This document shows positions 1 to 6,573 of a stretch of DNA of 9,135 bases, piece by piece. Both the position numbers and the translations under genes were made by a program. The DNA comes from Gammaproteobacteria bacterium (GTDB taxonomy: Bacteria; Pseudomonadota; Gammaproteobacteria; Eutrophobiales; Eutrophobiaceae): positions 1-9,135 of the forward strand of contig VYCZ01000117.1 of the NCBI GenBank assembly GCA_009843675.1, written 5' to 3'. Below the pieces are notes generated by a model, which did not search any database, was not told the origin of the DNA, and saw only the letters and a program-made list of their open reading frames with translations. Every line of letters starts with the position of its first letter. Within the stretch, counting starts at the first letter, position 1.

Positions 1-130
1 TAGAAGTAAACGTGTCTGTTTGTCTTTCTTTTGCTTTTCGTGTTTTATACGCGCTATCACGCTTAACCGCGCACTCCCAGGCTTGAGATGACGACCTGGT
101 TGGCGGTTTAAGACCCCCAGTAAGTAAGTA
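1..130. other. Upstream non-coding stretch, no gene recognised
   Basis: Together with the promoter and leader entries that follow, this forms a 321-base stretch without an assignable gene. I find no convincing reading frame, tRNA-like fold or long inverted repeat in these first 130 bases. A short TAAG/TAAGTAAG-rich patch lies near 109-130. The left window edge may be the 3' flank of another gene, but no coding tail can be recognised. Confidence 0.5.
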
Positions 131-159
131 TTTTCCAGGCAGATTAATCATGGTATGCT
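131..159 (+). promoter_or_regulatory. Candidate extended -10 promoter for the ATPase/helicase operon
   Basis: TATGCT at 154-159 matches the sigma-70 -10 consensus at four of six bases. It is preceded by TGG at 151-153, giving the TGn of an extended -10 element. The hexamer 17 bases upstream, TTTTCC at 131-136, is a poor -35, which extended -10 promoters tolerate. A start near 166 would give a short leader carrying the Shine-Dalgarno sequence at 176-182. This is inference from motif spacing only. Confidence 0.35.
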
Positions 160-175
160 GTACGCAAATATTCTT

Positions 176-182
176 GAGGTGG
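176..182 (+). promoter_or_regulatory. Shine-Dalgarno sequence before ATG at 190
   Basis: GAGGTGG lies 7 bases before the ATG at 190, a normal spacing. It is a far better translation signal than anything in front of the GTG at 322, where I see no purine-rich motif. It therefore decides how the 5' end of the first gene is read: either a translated short upstream frame, or the original start of a gene now interrupted by TGA at 280. Confidence 0.5.
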
Positions 183-189
183 ATAAAAA

Positions 190-282
190 ATGTCAATAAA
201 TGGCGCCGCGTCTTCAGCAGCAACCTCACTGGTGACGCTCGCCCGCCTGCCGGCGGCAAAGTGCGTTCAACGCGTCCATTGA
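190..282 (+). CDS. Possible 30-residue leader ORF, or severed 5' end of the next gene
   Basis: ATG at 190 opens a 30-codon frame beginning MSINGAASSAA and ending at TGA 280-282. It has a good Shine-Dalgarno sequence and sits downstream of a plausible promoter. The frame is the same as that of the gene at 322, and no further stop occurs between 283 and 1125. If the TGA were sense, one continuous 311-residue protein would result. The encoded segment is Ala/Ser-rich and resembles nothing I recognise. Possibilities are a short upstream ORF coupling translation to the operon, a nonsense mutation or sequencing error, or a chance frame. I cannot choose firmly between these. Confidence 0.35.
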   Translation: MSINGAASSAATSLVTLARLPAAKCVQRVH

Positions 283-321
283 CGTAATACCCGGGCCTGG
301 TTATCTTCAGCAACGTGCGCA

Positions 322-1125
322 GTGGTCAGTTTCGAACAAGCCTGTAGTGATACTGAAAGGGCCGCAGAAGCGGCGCGGAAGTCCGCCGGCGCCGTAGTCT
401 CACAGGCGCGCGCGTTGGCGAAAGCCGCGCAAACCGGCAACGTGGCAAGCATCAAGCGCTGCCGGGAGAAGTTGAATGAGGCTTTGACGGCGCTCCGGCA
501 AGAGGTCTCGAACGCTGGTTCCTGCTGGCCGTTCTCGGACGAGGAAGAACAACTGCTCTTCGGTGCACAGTATACCGACGCCATCAAAACCTTTGCAGAC
601 GCAAAGGGGTTGAGGATTCAGGAACAGGACGAACTCTTGATCTCCTATCCGTCCATTGTCAGGATACTTCCGGCGGAACGTGCGGTGAGAGTGGATAAAA
701 AAAGAGTTTTAACGGCAAGGCCCTCGTATCTTGTTGACCTGCTGCTTGCGAACCAGAAAAAATCCAGTGGCTTTCCCCCGCAACGCTTTCTCGAGTCTTT
801 GTACAGCGTTTACACTGATATTGTGGACAGATCATCTTCAGACCCCTTGGCGTCGGGGAGCGGGAGCGTGGTGCCGCTTGCCAGGATCTATAAACTGATG
901 ACGGCGCTCCCGGGCGCTGCCCGGGACTATGATCGCAGTGACTTCGCCCGCGACCTGTACATACTGGATTCGAACGGGCCGCATCGCACCAGGAATGGCG
1001 CCACGGTTTCTTTCCCTTCATCTACCGGGACCCGCAGGCGTTCCCGCGACCTGTTCTCCTTCATCGGGCCGGAGGGCGATAGCGCCGAGTATTATGGAAT
1101 CCGCTTCAGCGGGAGCGACGGATGA
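322..1125 (+). CDS. Uncharacterised Ala-rich helical protein, first gene of the ATPase/SNF2 operon
   Basis: The product has 267 residues from a GTG start. I do not recognise a named domain. Residues about 3-65 are Ala/Glu/Lys-rich and strongly helical, probably a coiled coil or helical bundle. A mixed region follows: an acidic FSDEEEQ patch near residue 71, a possible compact domain through residue 180, and a C-terminal beta-rich tail with NGATVSFPSSTGTR followed by a segment ending YYGIRF. No signal peptide or membrane segment is seen, so it is likely cytoplasmic. The stop overlaps the next gene's start as ATGA, which implies translational coupling and probably a shared complex. GTG 322 is the first possible start after the in-frame TGA at 280, but it lacks a visible Shine-Dalgarno sequence, so the true N-terminus is uncertain. 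It may be an adaptor for the downstream ATPases; that role is inferred from position only. Confidence 0.8.
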   Translation: MVSFEQACSDTERAAEAARKSAGAVVSQARALAKAAQTGNVASIKRCREKLNEALTALRQEVSNAGSCWPFSDEEEQLLFGAQYTDAIKTFADAKGLRIQEQDELLISYPSIVRILPAERAVRVDKKRVLTARPSYLVDLLLANQKKSSGFPPQRFLESLYSVYTDIVDRSSSDPLASGSGSVVPLARIYKLMTALPGAARDYDRSDFARDLYILDSNGPHRTRNGATVSFPSSTGTRRRSRDLFSFIGPEGDSAEYYGIRFSGSDG

Positions 1126-2081
1126 CCCAAGCTATCCCGGTCGCCGACTGGGTGCGCCATATAGACCGGGAGTACTTATCGACGTTCATCACGGACGGCG
1201 GCGGCGCCGTCAAATTCGCGGTAATTGCGAGCGAACGAATGCCGGATGTTGCAAGGAAGCTGCAAGCCCTTTGCACAGAGCAGGAGCGCCTGTTTTTGGC
1301 GTTGGATGCGCTCACGTGTCGCGTCCATATGCCCCAGGACCTCTTTTTCAGGCTGGCGGCTCAGGTCGATTGGCAGCTCCTTGCGCGCCGCGTGGTGCTG
1401 CGCCTGTTATCGAAGCAAGCCTATCGAGTCGATGGTATCGACCCGAACGGCACGGCCAACGTCATCGACGCGGTCGCCCGCGCCAACGGTATTGAGGCGC
1501 AGTCCGTCCTGTTCGAATTGAGGCCGGCCCTGGAGCGCGAGGTCACCAGGAATGCAAACATGGCCAAGGCCTTTCGGGTGGCCATGACCCATCTCTGCCA
1601 TTTCGAGAGGGAGCGCGCGGCAACGGGCGAGTATGCCGGACAGCCGCTGCTGGACTGGCTGACAGGCGCCAATGCCCGTATCAGCAATATCAAGCCGTTC
1701 CATATCCACACGCCCATCAACCGCACTACTGCGCGTTATTTCATCGAATCGGCCCTTTATTGGGTACGTTACGCGGGATATTCAGGTACGCTGATTCTGC
1801 TGGACAACACCCGCGTCACCCTGCATCGCAACCCGAAGGACGGGAAGCGCTACTATACACGGGCGATGACCATAGAACATTATGAGCTGCTCAGGGAGTT
1901 TATCGATGACGCGGACCGTTTGCCGGGAACCTTGCTGGTGGCGTTGACCGATTACACGTTCGTCGATGAGCAGTCGCTGCGAGGCTGGGGCATCTACCCC
2001 GCGCTTCGCACCAGGGTGATGGATGACGTGCGCGACAGGAACATCGCCAATCCGGTGGCGGCCCTGGTGCGGCTCGCATAG
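1122..2081 (+). CDS. DUF2791-like protein with degenerate ATPase motifs (pseudo-ATPase)
   Basis: The product has 319 residues. Its layout follows the DUF2791 family of P-loop ATPases (the BrxD type of BREX systems). The C-terminal stretch from residue 254, YELLREFIDDADRLPGTLLVA, followed by a YPALRTRV segment, is what I recall of that family. The nucleotide-binding motifs are lost. No GxxGxGKS occurs; an N-terminal FITDGGGAVKFAV segment (residues 22-34) may occupy the P-loop position. The Walker B strand reads LILLDNTR (224-231), with Asn229 in place of the catalytic Glu. It is therefore probably a non-hydrolysing partner of the intact ATPase encoded next. The start is ATG inside ATGA, with GGGAG a few bases upstream. 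The gene overlaps its predecessor by 4 nt and precedes the ATPase by 12 nt. Family assignment is from memory of sequence patterns. Confidence 0.8.
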   Translation: MTQAIPVADWVRHIDREYLSTFITDGGGAVKFAVIASERMPDVARKLQALCTEQERLFLALDALTCRVHMPQDLFFRLAAQVDWQLLARRVVLRLLSKQAYRVDGIDPNGTANVIDAVARANGIEAQSVLFELRPALEREVTRNANMAKAFRVAMTHLCHFERERAATGEYAGQPLLDWLTGANARISNIKPFHIHTPINRTTARYFIESALYWVRYAGYSGTLILLDNTRVTLHRNPKDGKRYYTRAMTIEHYELLREFIDDADRLPGTLLVALTDYTFVDEQSLRGWGIYPALRTRVMDDVRDRNIANPVAALVRLA

Positions 2082-2093
2082 GGCGCGGAACCA

Positions 2094-3368
2094 GTGACTG
2101 CCGGCGCAGACGAAAAACTTGCCGCCCGGCTGGCGGTGGAAGCCTTGCGCAACGGCGTGCCGAACAGGGAGGCTGTGCGCGCATTGGGCTGCAACCAGCC
2201 GCAGGCAGAAGAGCATTTCAGCCGCATGCTGGATGGCGTAGCGGACGTTCCAAGCCGGGAGGCAGGTTCCCGGGGAATGCTGGTTTCCGGGGATTTCGGC
2301 TCGGGAAAATCCCATCTCCTGGCGCACCTGGAGCACCTTGCGCTCTCCCGCGGCTTCGTTTGCAGCCGGGTGGCTGTCAGCAAGGAAACGCCTCTCTATG
2401 ACCTGGGGAAGGTATTTACCTCAGCCATGGAAAATGGCCGGATTCCCGACCGGCGGGGACGCTTTATCGAAGAGCTCGCGTTATCCATGGAACCGGCATC
2501 CGAAGCCTGCACGGCCTTTTCCCGCTGGGCCGACGGCGCTGCTGCCGACGGGCTTTTGAACATGATCTTTCCCGCCAGCCGGATCGTGCATGAGCGTTCG
2601 GGGGACCTGGAGCTCAACAGCGAGATCGAATCCTTCTGGGCGGGAGACCGGATACTGATCTCCAGGCTCCGTAACGGGCTGAGACAGGTTGACCAGTTGC
2701 AATACTATAAGTTTCGTGCGCCGAAACCCGCTGACCTGCCGGTGCAGCGATTGCGCTTCACCATCGAATTAATCAAAAGCGCCGGCTATCGGGGTTGGGT
2801 TGTGTTTCTGGATGAAATAGAGTTGATCGGTTCGTATTCCATATTGCAGCGGGGTCGCTCCTACGCGGAAATTGCGCGCTGGATGGGGCGCGCCCAGGGA
2901 GAAAGTTATCCCGGCCTAGTCGTAGTCGGCGCCGTGACGGAGGATTTTGCCTCTGCCATCATCAGCCCGGACGGGCAGAAGAAGGATAGTGACTACGTTC
3001 GCCCGAGACTTGAACAGAGCGCAAAGTACAGCGTAATCAGCGCCCGCGCCGAGATCGGCATGCGGCTGCTGGAACGGGACTGTCTGACCCTTGAACCGCC
3101 CAGTGACGATACCGTGAAGGCTGCCGTGGAAACATTGCGTAGTTTGTACAGCAGGGCTTACGACTGGCAACCGCCGCCTTACGCTGCGACGGCCGGGGGC
3201 GCGGGCTTCCAGGGACGGATGCGTTACAAGGTGCGCGCCGCCATCAACGAATGGGACCTCAGCCGGCTGCACCCGGGCTACCGGCCCGACACCGAGTTCG
3301 AGGATTTCACCACTCCGTATGAAGAAGACGGCGGCCCGGAGAGCGCAACCGGTGACGAGCCGGGTTAG
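2094..3368 (+). CDS. DUF2791-like (BrxD-type) P-loop ATPase
   Basis: The product has 424 residues from a GTG start. Walker A is intact, GDFGSGKS at residues 66-73. It is followed by the helix HLLAHLEHLALSRGF and then the SKETPLYD segment I associate with DUF2791 ATPases. Walker B is WVVFLDE (about 235-241, with Asp240-Glu241) and a sensor-1-like strand GLVVVGAVTEDF lies at 274-285. The N-terminal AVEALRNGVPNREAVRALG (residues 14-32) also fits the family. The C-terminus is acidic. BrxD in BREX carries this domain and works beside a helicase. Here the neighbours are an inactive paralogue 12 nt upstream and an SNF2 helicase downstream, so a heteromeric ATPase that loads or controls the helicase on DNA is a reasonable inference. 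The Shine-Dalgarno sequence is weak (GCGGAA), suggesting translation coupled to the preceding gene. A stem-loop begins right after the stop codon. Confidence 0.88.
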   Translation: MTAGADEKLAARLAVEALRNGVPNREAVRALGCNQPQAEEHFSRMLDGVADVPSREAGSRGMLVSGDFGSGKSHLLAHLEHLALSRGFVCSRVAVSKETPLYDLGKVFTSAMENGRIPDRRGRFIEELALSMEPASEACTAFSRWADGAAADGLLNMIFPASRIVHERSGDLELNSEIESFWAGDRILISRLRNGLRQVDQLQYYKFRAPKPADLPVQRLRFTIELIKSAGYRGWVVFLDEIELIGSYSILQRGRSYAEIARWMGRAQGESYPGLVVVGAVTEDFASAIISPDGQKKDSDYVRPRLEQSAKYSVISARAEIGMRLLERDCLTLEPPSDDTVKAAVETLRSLYSRAYDWQPPPYAATAGGAGFQGRMRYKVRAAINEWDLSRLHPGYRPDTEFEDFTTPYEEDGGPESATGDEPG

Positions 3369-3417
3369 CCCGCAGTTCTCACCAGGCGCGGGCGCATCGC
3401 CTGGTGAGAGATGCGGG
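3369..3417 (+). promoter_or_regulatory. Strong stem-loop between ATPase and helicase genes
   Basis: The hairpin starts at the base after the ATPase stop. Its outer stem is CCCGCA (3369-3374) with TGCGGG (3412-3417), then a 2x2 internal loop. The inner stem is a perfect 12-bp TCTCACCAGGCG (3377-3388) with CGCCTGGTGAGA (3398-3409), around a 9-base loop. No T-tract follows, so it is not a classic intrinsic terminator. It could cause partial termination, protect the upstream mRNA's 3' end, or mark a processing site that sets different ATPase and helicase levels. Confidence 0.7.
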
Positions 3418-3420
3418 CGG

Positions 3421-3441
3421 GAATACGCTTCCTGCGGATTC
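3421..3441 (+). promoter_or_regulatory. Second small hairpin before the helicase gene
   Basis: GAAT (3421-3424) pairs with ATTC (3438-3441), and CGC (3426-3428) pairs with GCG (3434-3436) across one mismatch, with loop TTCCT. It sits three bases after the large stem-loop and directly before the Shine-Dalgarno sequence at 3442-3447. The 88-nt gap is thus almost entirely foldable. A role in controlling helicase translation is inference. Confidence 0.35.
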
Positions 3442-3447
3442 AGGTGA
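3442..3447 (+). promoter_or_regulatory. Shine-Dalgarno sequence deciding the helicase GTG start
   Basis: AGGTGA lies 9 bases before GTG 3457. The frame is closed by TGA at 3445-3447, inside this motif, so 3457 is the first possible start codon. The match and spacing support it. Confidence 0.55.
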
Positions 3448-3456
3448 GCATTTGAC

Positions 3457-5553
3457 GTGCCTGTTCCCTTCCACGACACAAGTGGAGCCGGGAGCCCCGG
3501 CGCGGTCGGATGGTTGCGATTTGTCGGCGAACAGGATGGCCGGGGCGTTCGCGCCGCCTTGTTCGAGACCTCGGCGCGGGGAGACCCCTTGGGATTCAGC
3601 TTCGGGTTCAGCTTCGACCGGATGGAGCATCAGGGCGCCGCGGGTGAGAGCGCTTCGATGTCCCTGGCCAAATCCTTGTTCCGGTCGTCCACGACGACGC
3701 CGGCCTTGCTGTTCGGCCTGGCGGATGAGATGCCCTCGCGCGACTTCGACGCCTTGCGTGTCGGATTGCCCTTGTGCCGCGTTCACCCGGCAACGGCAGC
3801 GCGCAAGGACGCCGTATCAGGTGGGACGCGCGAGGGCCTTCGGATGCACTGGGTAACAGGTCCTCCCGCATCGGCATCGAGCGCCGGCCGGATTCTCGCC
3901 GGGATTATGCAGTGGGATGACCCGTTTGAGCCGTTGGAGCGGGCTGCCAGGGGGCTGGCGGAAGCATTTACCGATCCCCGTGTCCGGGCATTGACCGCAA
4001 TCTCCGGGTTGAGAACAGTGATCGCGTTGCCGCCTCGCCTCGAGGATAACGGGATGCAGGCAGCGCCCGAGCCGGCAACCCCCGCGTCCGGACCGGTGGC
4101 AGTTTTGCAAGAACGCGCTGAACCCGGACTGGCCGAACGGCTGTGGGCGGTGCTTGCGCTGCCGCATCCGGTTCTTCTGCCGTCTCCTGCGCCAGCGGAC
4201 AGGCAGCTGGAGTGGCCCTGCGCACTCATGCCGTTCCAGCGCGACGGCGTCCGAGCTTTGGTCGACCTGGATCGGTTGTTACTGTCGGACGATATGGGCC
4301 TGGGCAAGACGGTGCAGGCCATTGCGGCGTTGCGGGTTCTCAAGGTGAGGGGAGAAATCGGGTCATGCCTCGTGGTAGCTCCGGCCGGTGTGCTGGACCA
4401 GTGGCGGCGGGAACTTGCGCGCTGGGCGCCGGAGCTTAGCGCAATCATTATCCGCGGGTCAGCGGATGACCGGGCATGGCAATGGAGGGCCGGAACGGAC
4501 GTTACACTGGTCAGTTACGATGTCATGCGCTCGGACGCGGGGTTGCTTGCAGCGTGCCGGGCGCCTGCGGGAGTATGGGACGTGGTCGTGCTCGATGAGG
4601 CGCAGAAAATCAAGAATCGCAACGATACGAGCGAGGCCGCGAAGAATATCCCAAGGACGCGATCATGGGCGTTGACCGGCACTCCCATCGAGAACGACGA
4701 AGAGGAACTTGCATCCATCATGGAGTTTGTTGACCATGACCAGGGAATGCCGCGCAAACGCTATCGCCCCGGCGCTTCGTTGCAACTGCGGCATGCTGAG
4801 TTGCAGTTGCGGCGCAGGAAGGAAGACGTACTGGATGACCTCCCGCCGAAGCTGGAAACCAGGTTGACGATCCCCCTGCACCGGGAACAGCGGGAGAGTT
4901 ACGAAAAGGCCGAGTGCGAAGGGATCGTTTACCTGCGCTCGCTTGGCGCGGAAGTTGGTGTCAGGCACGTGCTGGAGCTGGTTACCCGGTTGAAGCAAAT
5001 CTGCAATGCCGACCCCAGGACCGGCGTGTCCAGCAAGCTGGATGACATCGGGGACCGGCTGGGGACACTGACGGCCCGGGGCCACAAGGCCCTGGTTTTC
5101 TCCCAGTACACGAGCAATACCTCGGGCGTGGCGGCTGCGGCCAACCACCTGCGGGCGTTCAACCCGCTGACCTTGACAGGGGATATGCCGGCGGAACACC
5201 GTTCGGACGTTATTAACCGCTTCAAGGCCGAAGAGACTCACAAGGCGCTGCTCATATCATTACGGGCGGGCGGCCTCGGCCTTAACCTGCAGGAAGCATC
5301 CTACGTATTCCACCTGGACCGCTGGTGGAACCCGGCCATGGAACGGCAGGCCGAAGACCGGACGCACCGCATGGGCCAGACAGTCAAAGTGAACGTGATC
5401 AAGTACACCTGCGAGGATACCATCGAAGAGCGTATCGACCGGATCCTGGAACGCAAGCAGGCATTGTTCGACCGGCTGGTTGATGACGTGTCGATGGACC
5501 TTTCAACACGCATGAGCCGCAAGGAACTGTTGGGGCTGTTCGGCCTGGAGTAA
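3457..5553 (+). CDS. SNF2-family DEAD/DEAH-box helicase with an uncharacterised N-terminal domain
   Basis: The product is a 698-residue ATP-dependent DNA translocase of helicase superfamily 2. The visible motifs run in order: the upstream LMPFQRDGV element (about 256-264), Walker A DMGLGKT (279-285), LVVAPAGVLDQW (motif Ia), DEAQ (380-383, motif II), LTGTPIEN (406-413, motif III), ALVFSQYTSN (motif IV), SLRAGGLGLNLQEA (motif V) and QAEDRTHRMGQ (631-641, motif VI). All key residues look intact. SNF2 enzymes usually translocate on duplex DNA to remodel protein-DNA complexes. Residues 1 to about 250 are outside the motor. A beta-rich segment (GWLRFVGEQDGRG to PLCRVHP, about 18-111) is followed by a helical part and an Ala/Pro-rich linker. 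No SWIM finger, nuclease or methylase domain is fused. The operon context suggests the ATPase pair recruits or regulates this motor in DNA surveillance or phage defence, which is inference. Confidence 0.93.
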   Translation: MPVPFHDTSGAGSPGAVGWLRFVGEQDGRGVRAALFETSARGDPLGFSFGFSFDRMEHQGAAGESASMSLAKSLFRSSTTTPALLFGLADEMPSRDFDALRVGLPLCRVHPATAARKDAVSGGTREGLRMHWVTGPPASASSAGRILAGIMQWDDPFEPLERAARGLAEAFTDPRVRALTAISGLRTVIALPPRLEDNGMQAAPEPATPASGPVAVLQERAEPGLAERLWAVLALPHPVLLPSPAPADRQLEWPCALMPFQRDGVRALVDLDRLLLSDDMGLGKTVQAIAALRVLKVRGEIGSCLVVAPAGVLDQWRRELARWAPELSAIIIRGSADDRAWQWRAGTDVTLVSYDVMRSDAGLLAACRAPAGVWDVVVLDEAQKIKNRNDTSEAAKNIPRTRSWALTGTPIENDEEELASIMEFVDHDQGMPRKRYRPGASLQLRHAELQLRRRKEDVLDDLPPKLETRLTIPLHREQRESYEKAECEGIVYLRSLGAEVGVRHVLELVTRLKQICNADPRTGVSSKLDDIGDRLGTLTARGHKALVFSQYTSNTSGVAAAANHLRAFNPLTLTGDMPAEHRSDVINRFKAEETHKALLISLRAGGLGLNLQEASYVFHLDRWWNPAMERQAEDRTHRMGQTVKVNVIKYTCEDTIEERIDRILERKQALFDRLVDDVSMDLSTRMSRKELLGLFGLE
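3592..3615 (+). repeat. 12-bp in-frame tandem duplication in the helicase N-terminal domain
   Basis: GGATTCAGCTTC (3592-3603) is followed directly by GGGTTCAGCTTC (3604-3615), differing at one wobble position. It encodes GFSF twice (residues 46-53), probably in a beta strand or hairpin. It looks like a small slippage duplication. Confidence 0.7.
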
Positions 5554-5690
5554 GGTTTTGCGCGGTTTTGCAATTGCCACTACTCAATGAGATGCAGCTG
5601 CGCATCCCCGGCAGCCAGTGGGTTGGCAACCGGTTACTTGCGTCAGGGATGATCTGGTTCAGGTGGCGCGGCCTGTTGTAATTCGATCCA

Positions 5691-6548
5691 GTGTCTATTC
5701 AATTTGATTTGTTTCTGCACAGCGCCGACGTGGTCGCGGAGAACGAACTACGCGAGGCCCTGCTTGCGCGCAACGCCAGCGAGGCGCAACAGAGGCTTGC
5801 AAAACTCAGGGCGCGTAACCCCGACCACAAAGCGCTGAAACCCGCCTCCACGATGATTGATGCATTGCAGGCAGCGCAGCCGCAGGATTCAAGCGCTGCC
5901 CTGGAGCAGTTGGACAGGCTGGAACAGGCATGGGCACCGGCAGCAGAAACCCTGTTCGGTATGGACGGGCAGAACATCCTGGCGCCACTCTGGCGCGCGG
6001 CCGGGCTGGCGCTGGAAGGCGTCTGGTTTGATCCTGACCAACCATGCCGCCATGCAAGTCGCGCTTATTTGGCATGCGGGGACTGGACATCTGTCCTGCG
6101 CGTAATACAGGCTGAGCAGGATTGTGAAAAGCAGCCTGTTTTGCTTGAACGGATGGCGCAGGCGCTCTGGCAGATTCACCGGACGGCGCAAGCTGTTGAG
6201 CGCTGGTTCAGGTTGTGTTGGCTGGCGCCGGCGTATTTCGAGAAGTTGATAAAGAACGGACATATTACCGCGTCGTTATTGCGGGAACATTGGAATACAT
6301 TCATCAACACTGACATGGAACCTGAGCTGACCACGGCATGGTATCCCGCCTGGGTGTTGCTGCATGAACCGGGACTGGCCAGGTCCGTAACGGGTTGTGG
6401 CGCTATGACCGGCCCGGAACGGGCGTTTAACCTGGTTAAAGCGTTGCTGTCGAGTGACGATGAACAACTGGCGTTACGCCAAGAACTCCGGGACCTTCAT
6501 CCGGGATTGTTTCATTATTACCTGCATAATCGGGCACAGCTGTTATAA
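5691..6548 (+). CDS. Helical protein of unknown function downstream of the SNF2 helicase
   Basis: The product has 285 residues and belongs to no family I can name. It starts SIQFDLFLHSAD, then appears almost entirely alpha-helical. Short helix pairs (ALLARNASEAQQRLAKLRARNP, about 24-44; LEQLDRLEQAW, 71-81; LLERMAQALWQIHRTAQAVERWFRL, 151-175) suggest a TPR- or HEAT-like repeat scaffold. It is rich in Trp and Leu, with no signal peptide or membrane helix, so it is likely a cytoplasmic protein-interaction module. GTG 5691 is the only early start because TAA at 5679-5681 closes the frame. No good Shine-Dalgarno sequence precedes it. It lies 137 nt after the helicase on the same strand, so co-transcription is possible but not shown. 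The SWIM protein gene follows. A role as partner of the helicase or SWIM protein is inferred from position. Confidence 0.8.
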   Translation: MSIQFDLFLHSADVVAENELREALLARNASEAQQRLAKLRARNPDHKALKPASTMIDALQAAQPQDSSAALEQLDRLEQAWAPAAETLFGMDGQNILAPLWRAAGLALEGVWFDPDQPCRHASRAYLACGDWTSVLRVIQAEQDCEKQPVLLERMAQALWQIHRTAQAVERWFRLCWLAPAYFEKLIKNGHITASLLREHWNTFINTDMEPELTTAWYPAWVLLHEPGLARSVTGCGAMTGPERAFNLVKALLSSDDEQLALRQELRDLHPGLFHYYLHNRAQLL

Positions 6549-6573
6549 GTAGCGTCATAAATCGCACCCCGTC

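Noticed and set aside
280..282. In-frame TGA as a selenocysteine codon
   Set aside because: No selenoprotein-like context (redox motif) or obvious SECIS-type hairpin was seen, and the upstream segment is not known to belong to the protein.
929..1495. 188-codon plus-strand frame overlapping the first two operon genes
   Set aside because: Its translation is Arg/Pro/Ala-rich with no motif, and it spans the ATGA junction of two well-supported genes. It is a typical shadow frame in GC-rich DNA.
1782..2336. 184-codon minus-strand frame
   Set aside because: It lies antisense to the pseudo-ATPase and ATPase genes, which carry family-like segments. The translation is His/Gln-rich without domain signals.
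2916..3479. 187-codon minus-strand frame across the ATPase 3' end
   Set aside because: It is antisense to coding sequence and to the intergenic hairpins. It shows no ribosome site or recognisable motif.
3783..4448. 221-codon minus-strand frame inside the helicase gene
   Set aside because: It is opposite the helicase coding strand, including Walker A. The Ser/Arg/Ala-rich composition is that of an antisense shadow.
322..5553. Complete BREX, DISARM or Shango system
   Set aside because: No PglZ, methyltransferase, BrxC-size ATPase, DUF1998 or phospholipase D protein is visible, and no TerB domain is recognised. Only part of the domain set matches, so no system or gene name was assigned.
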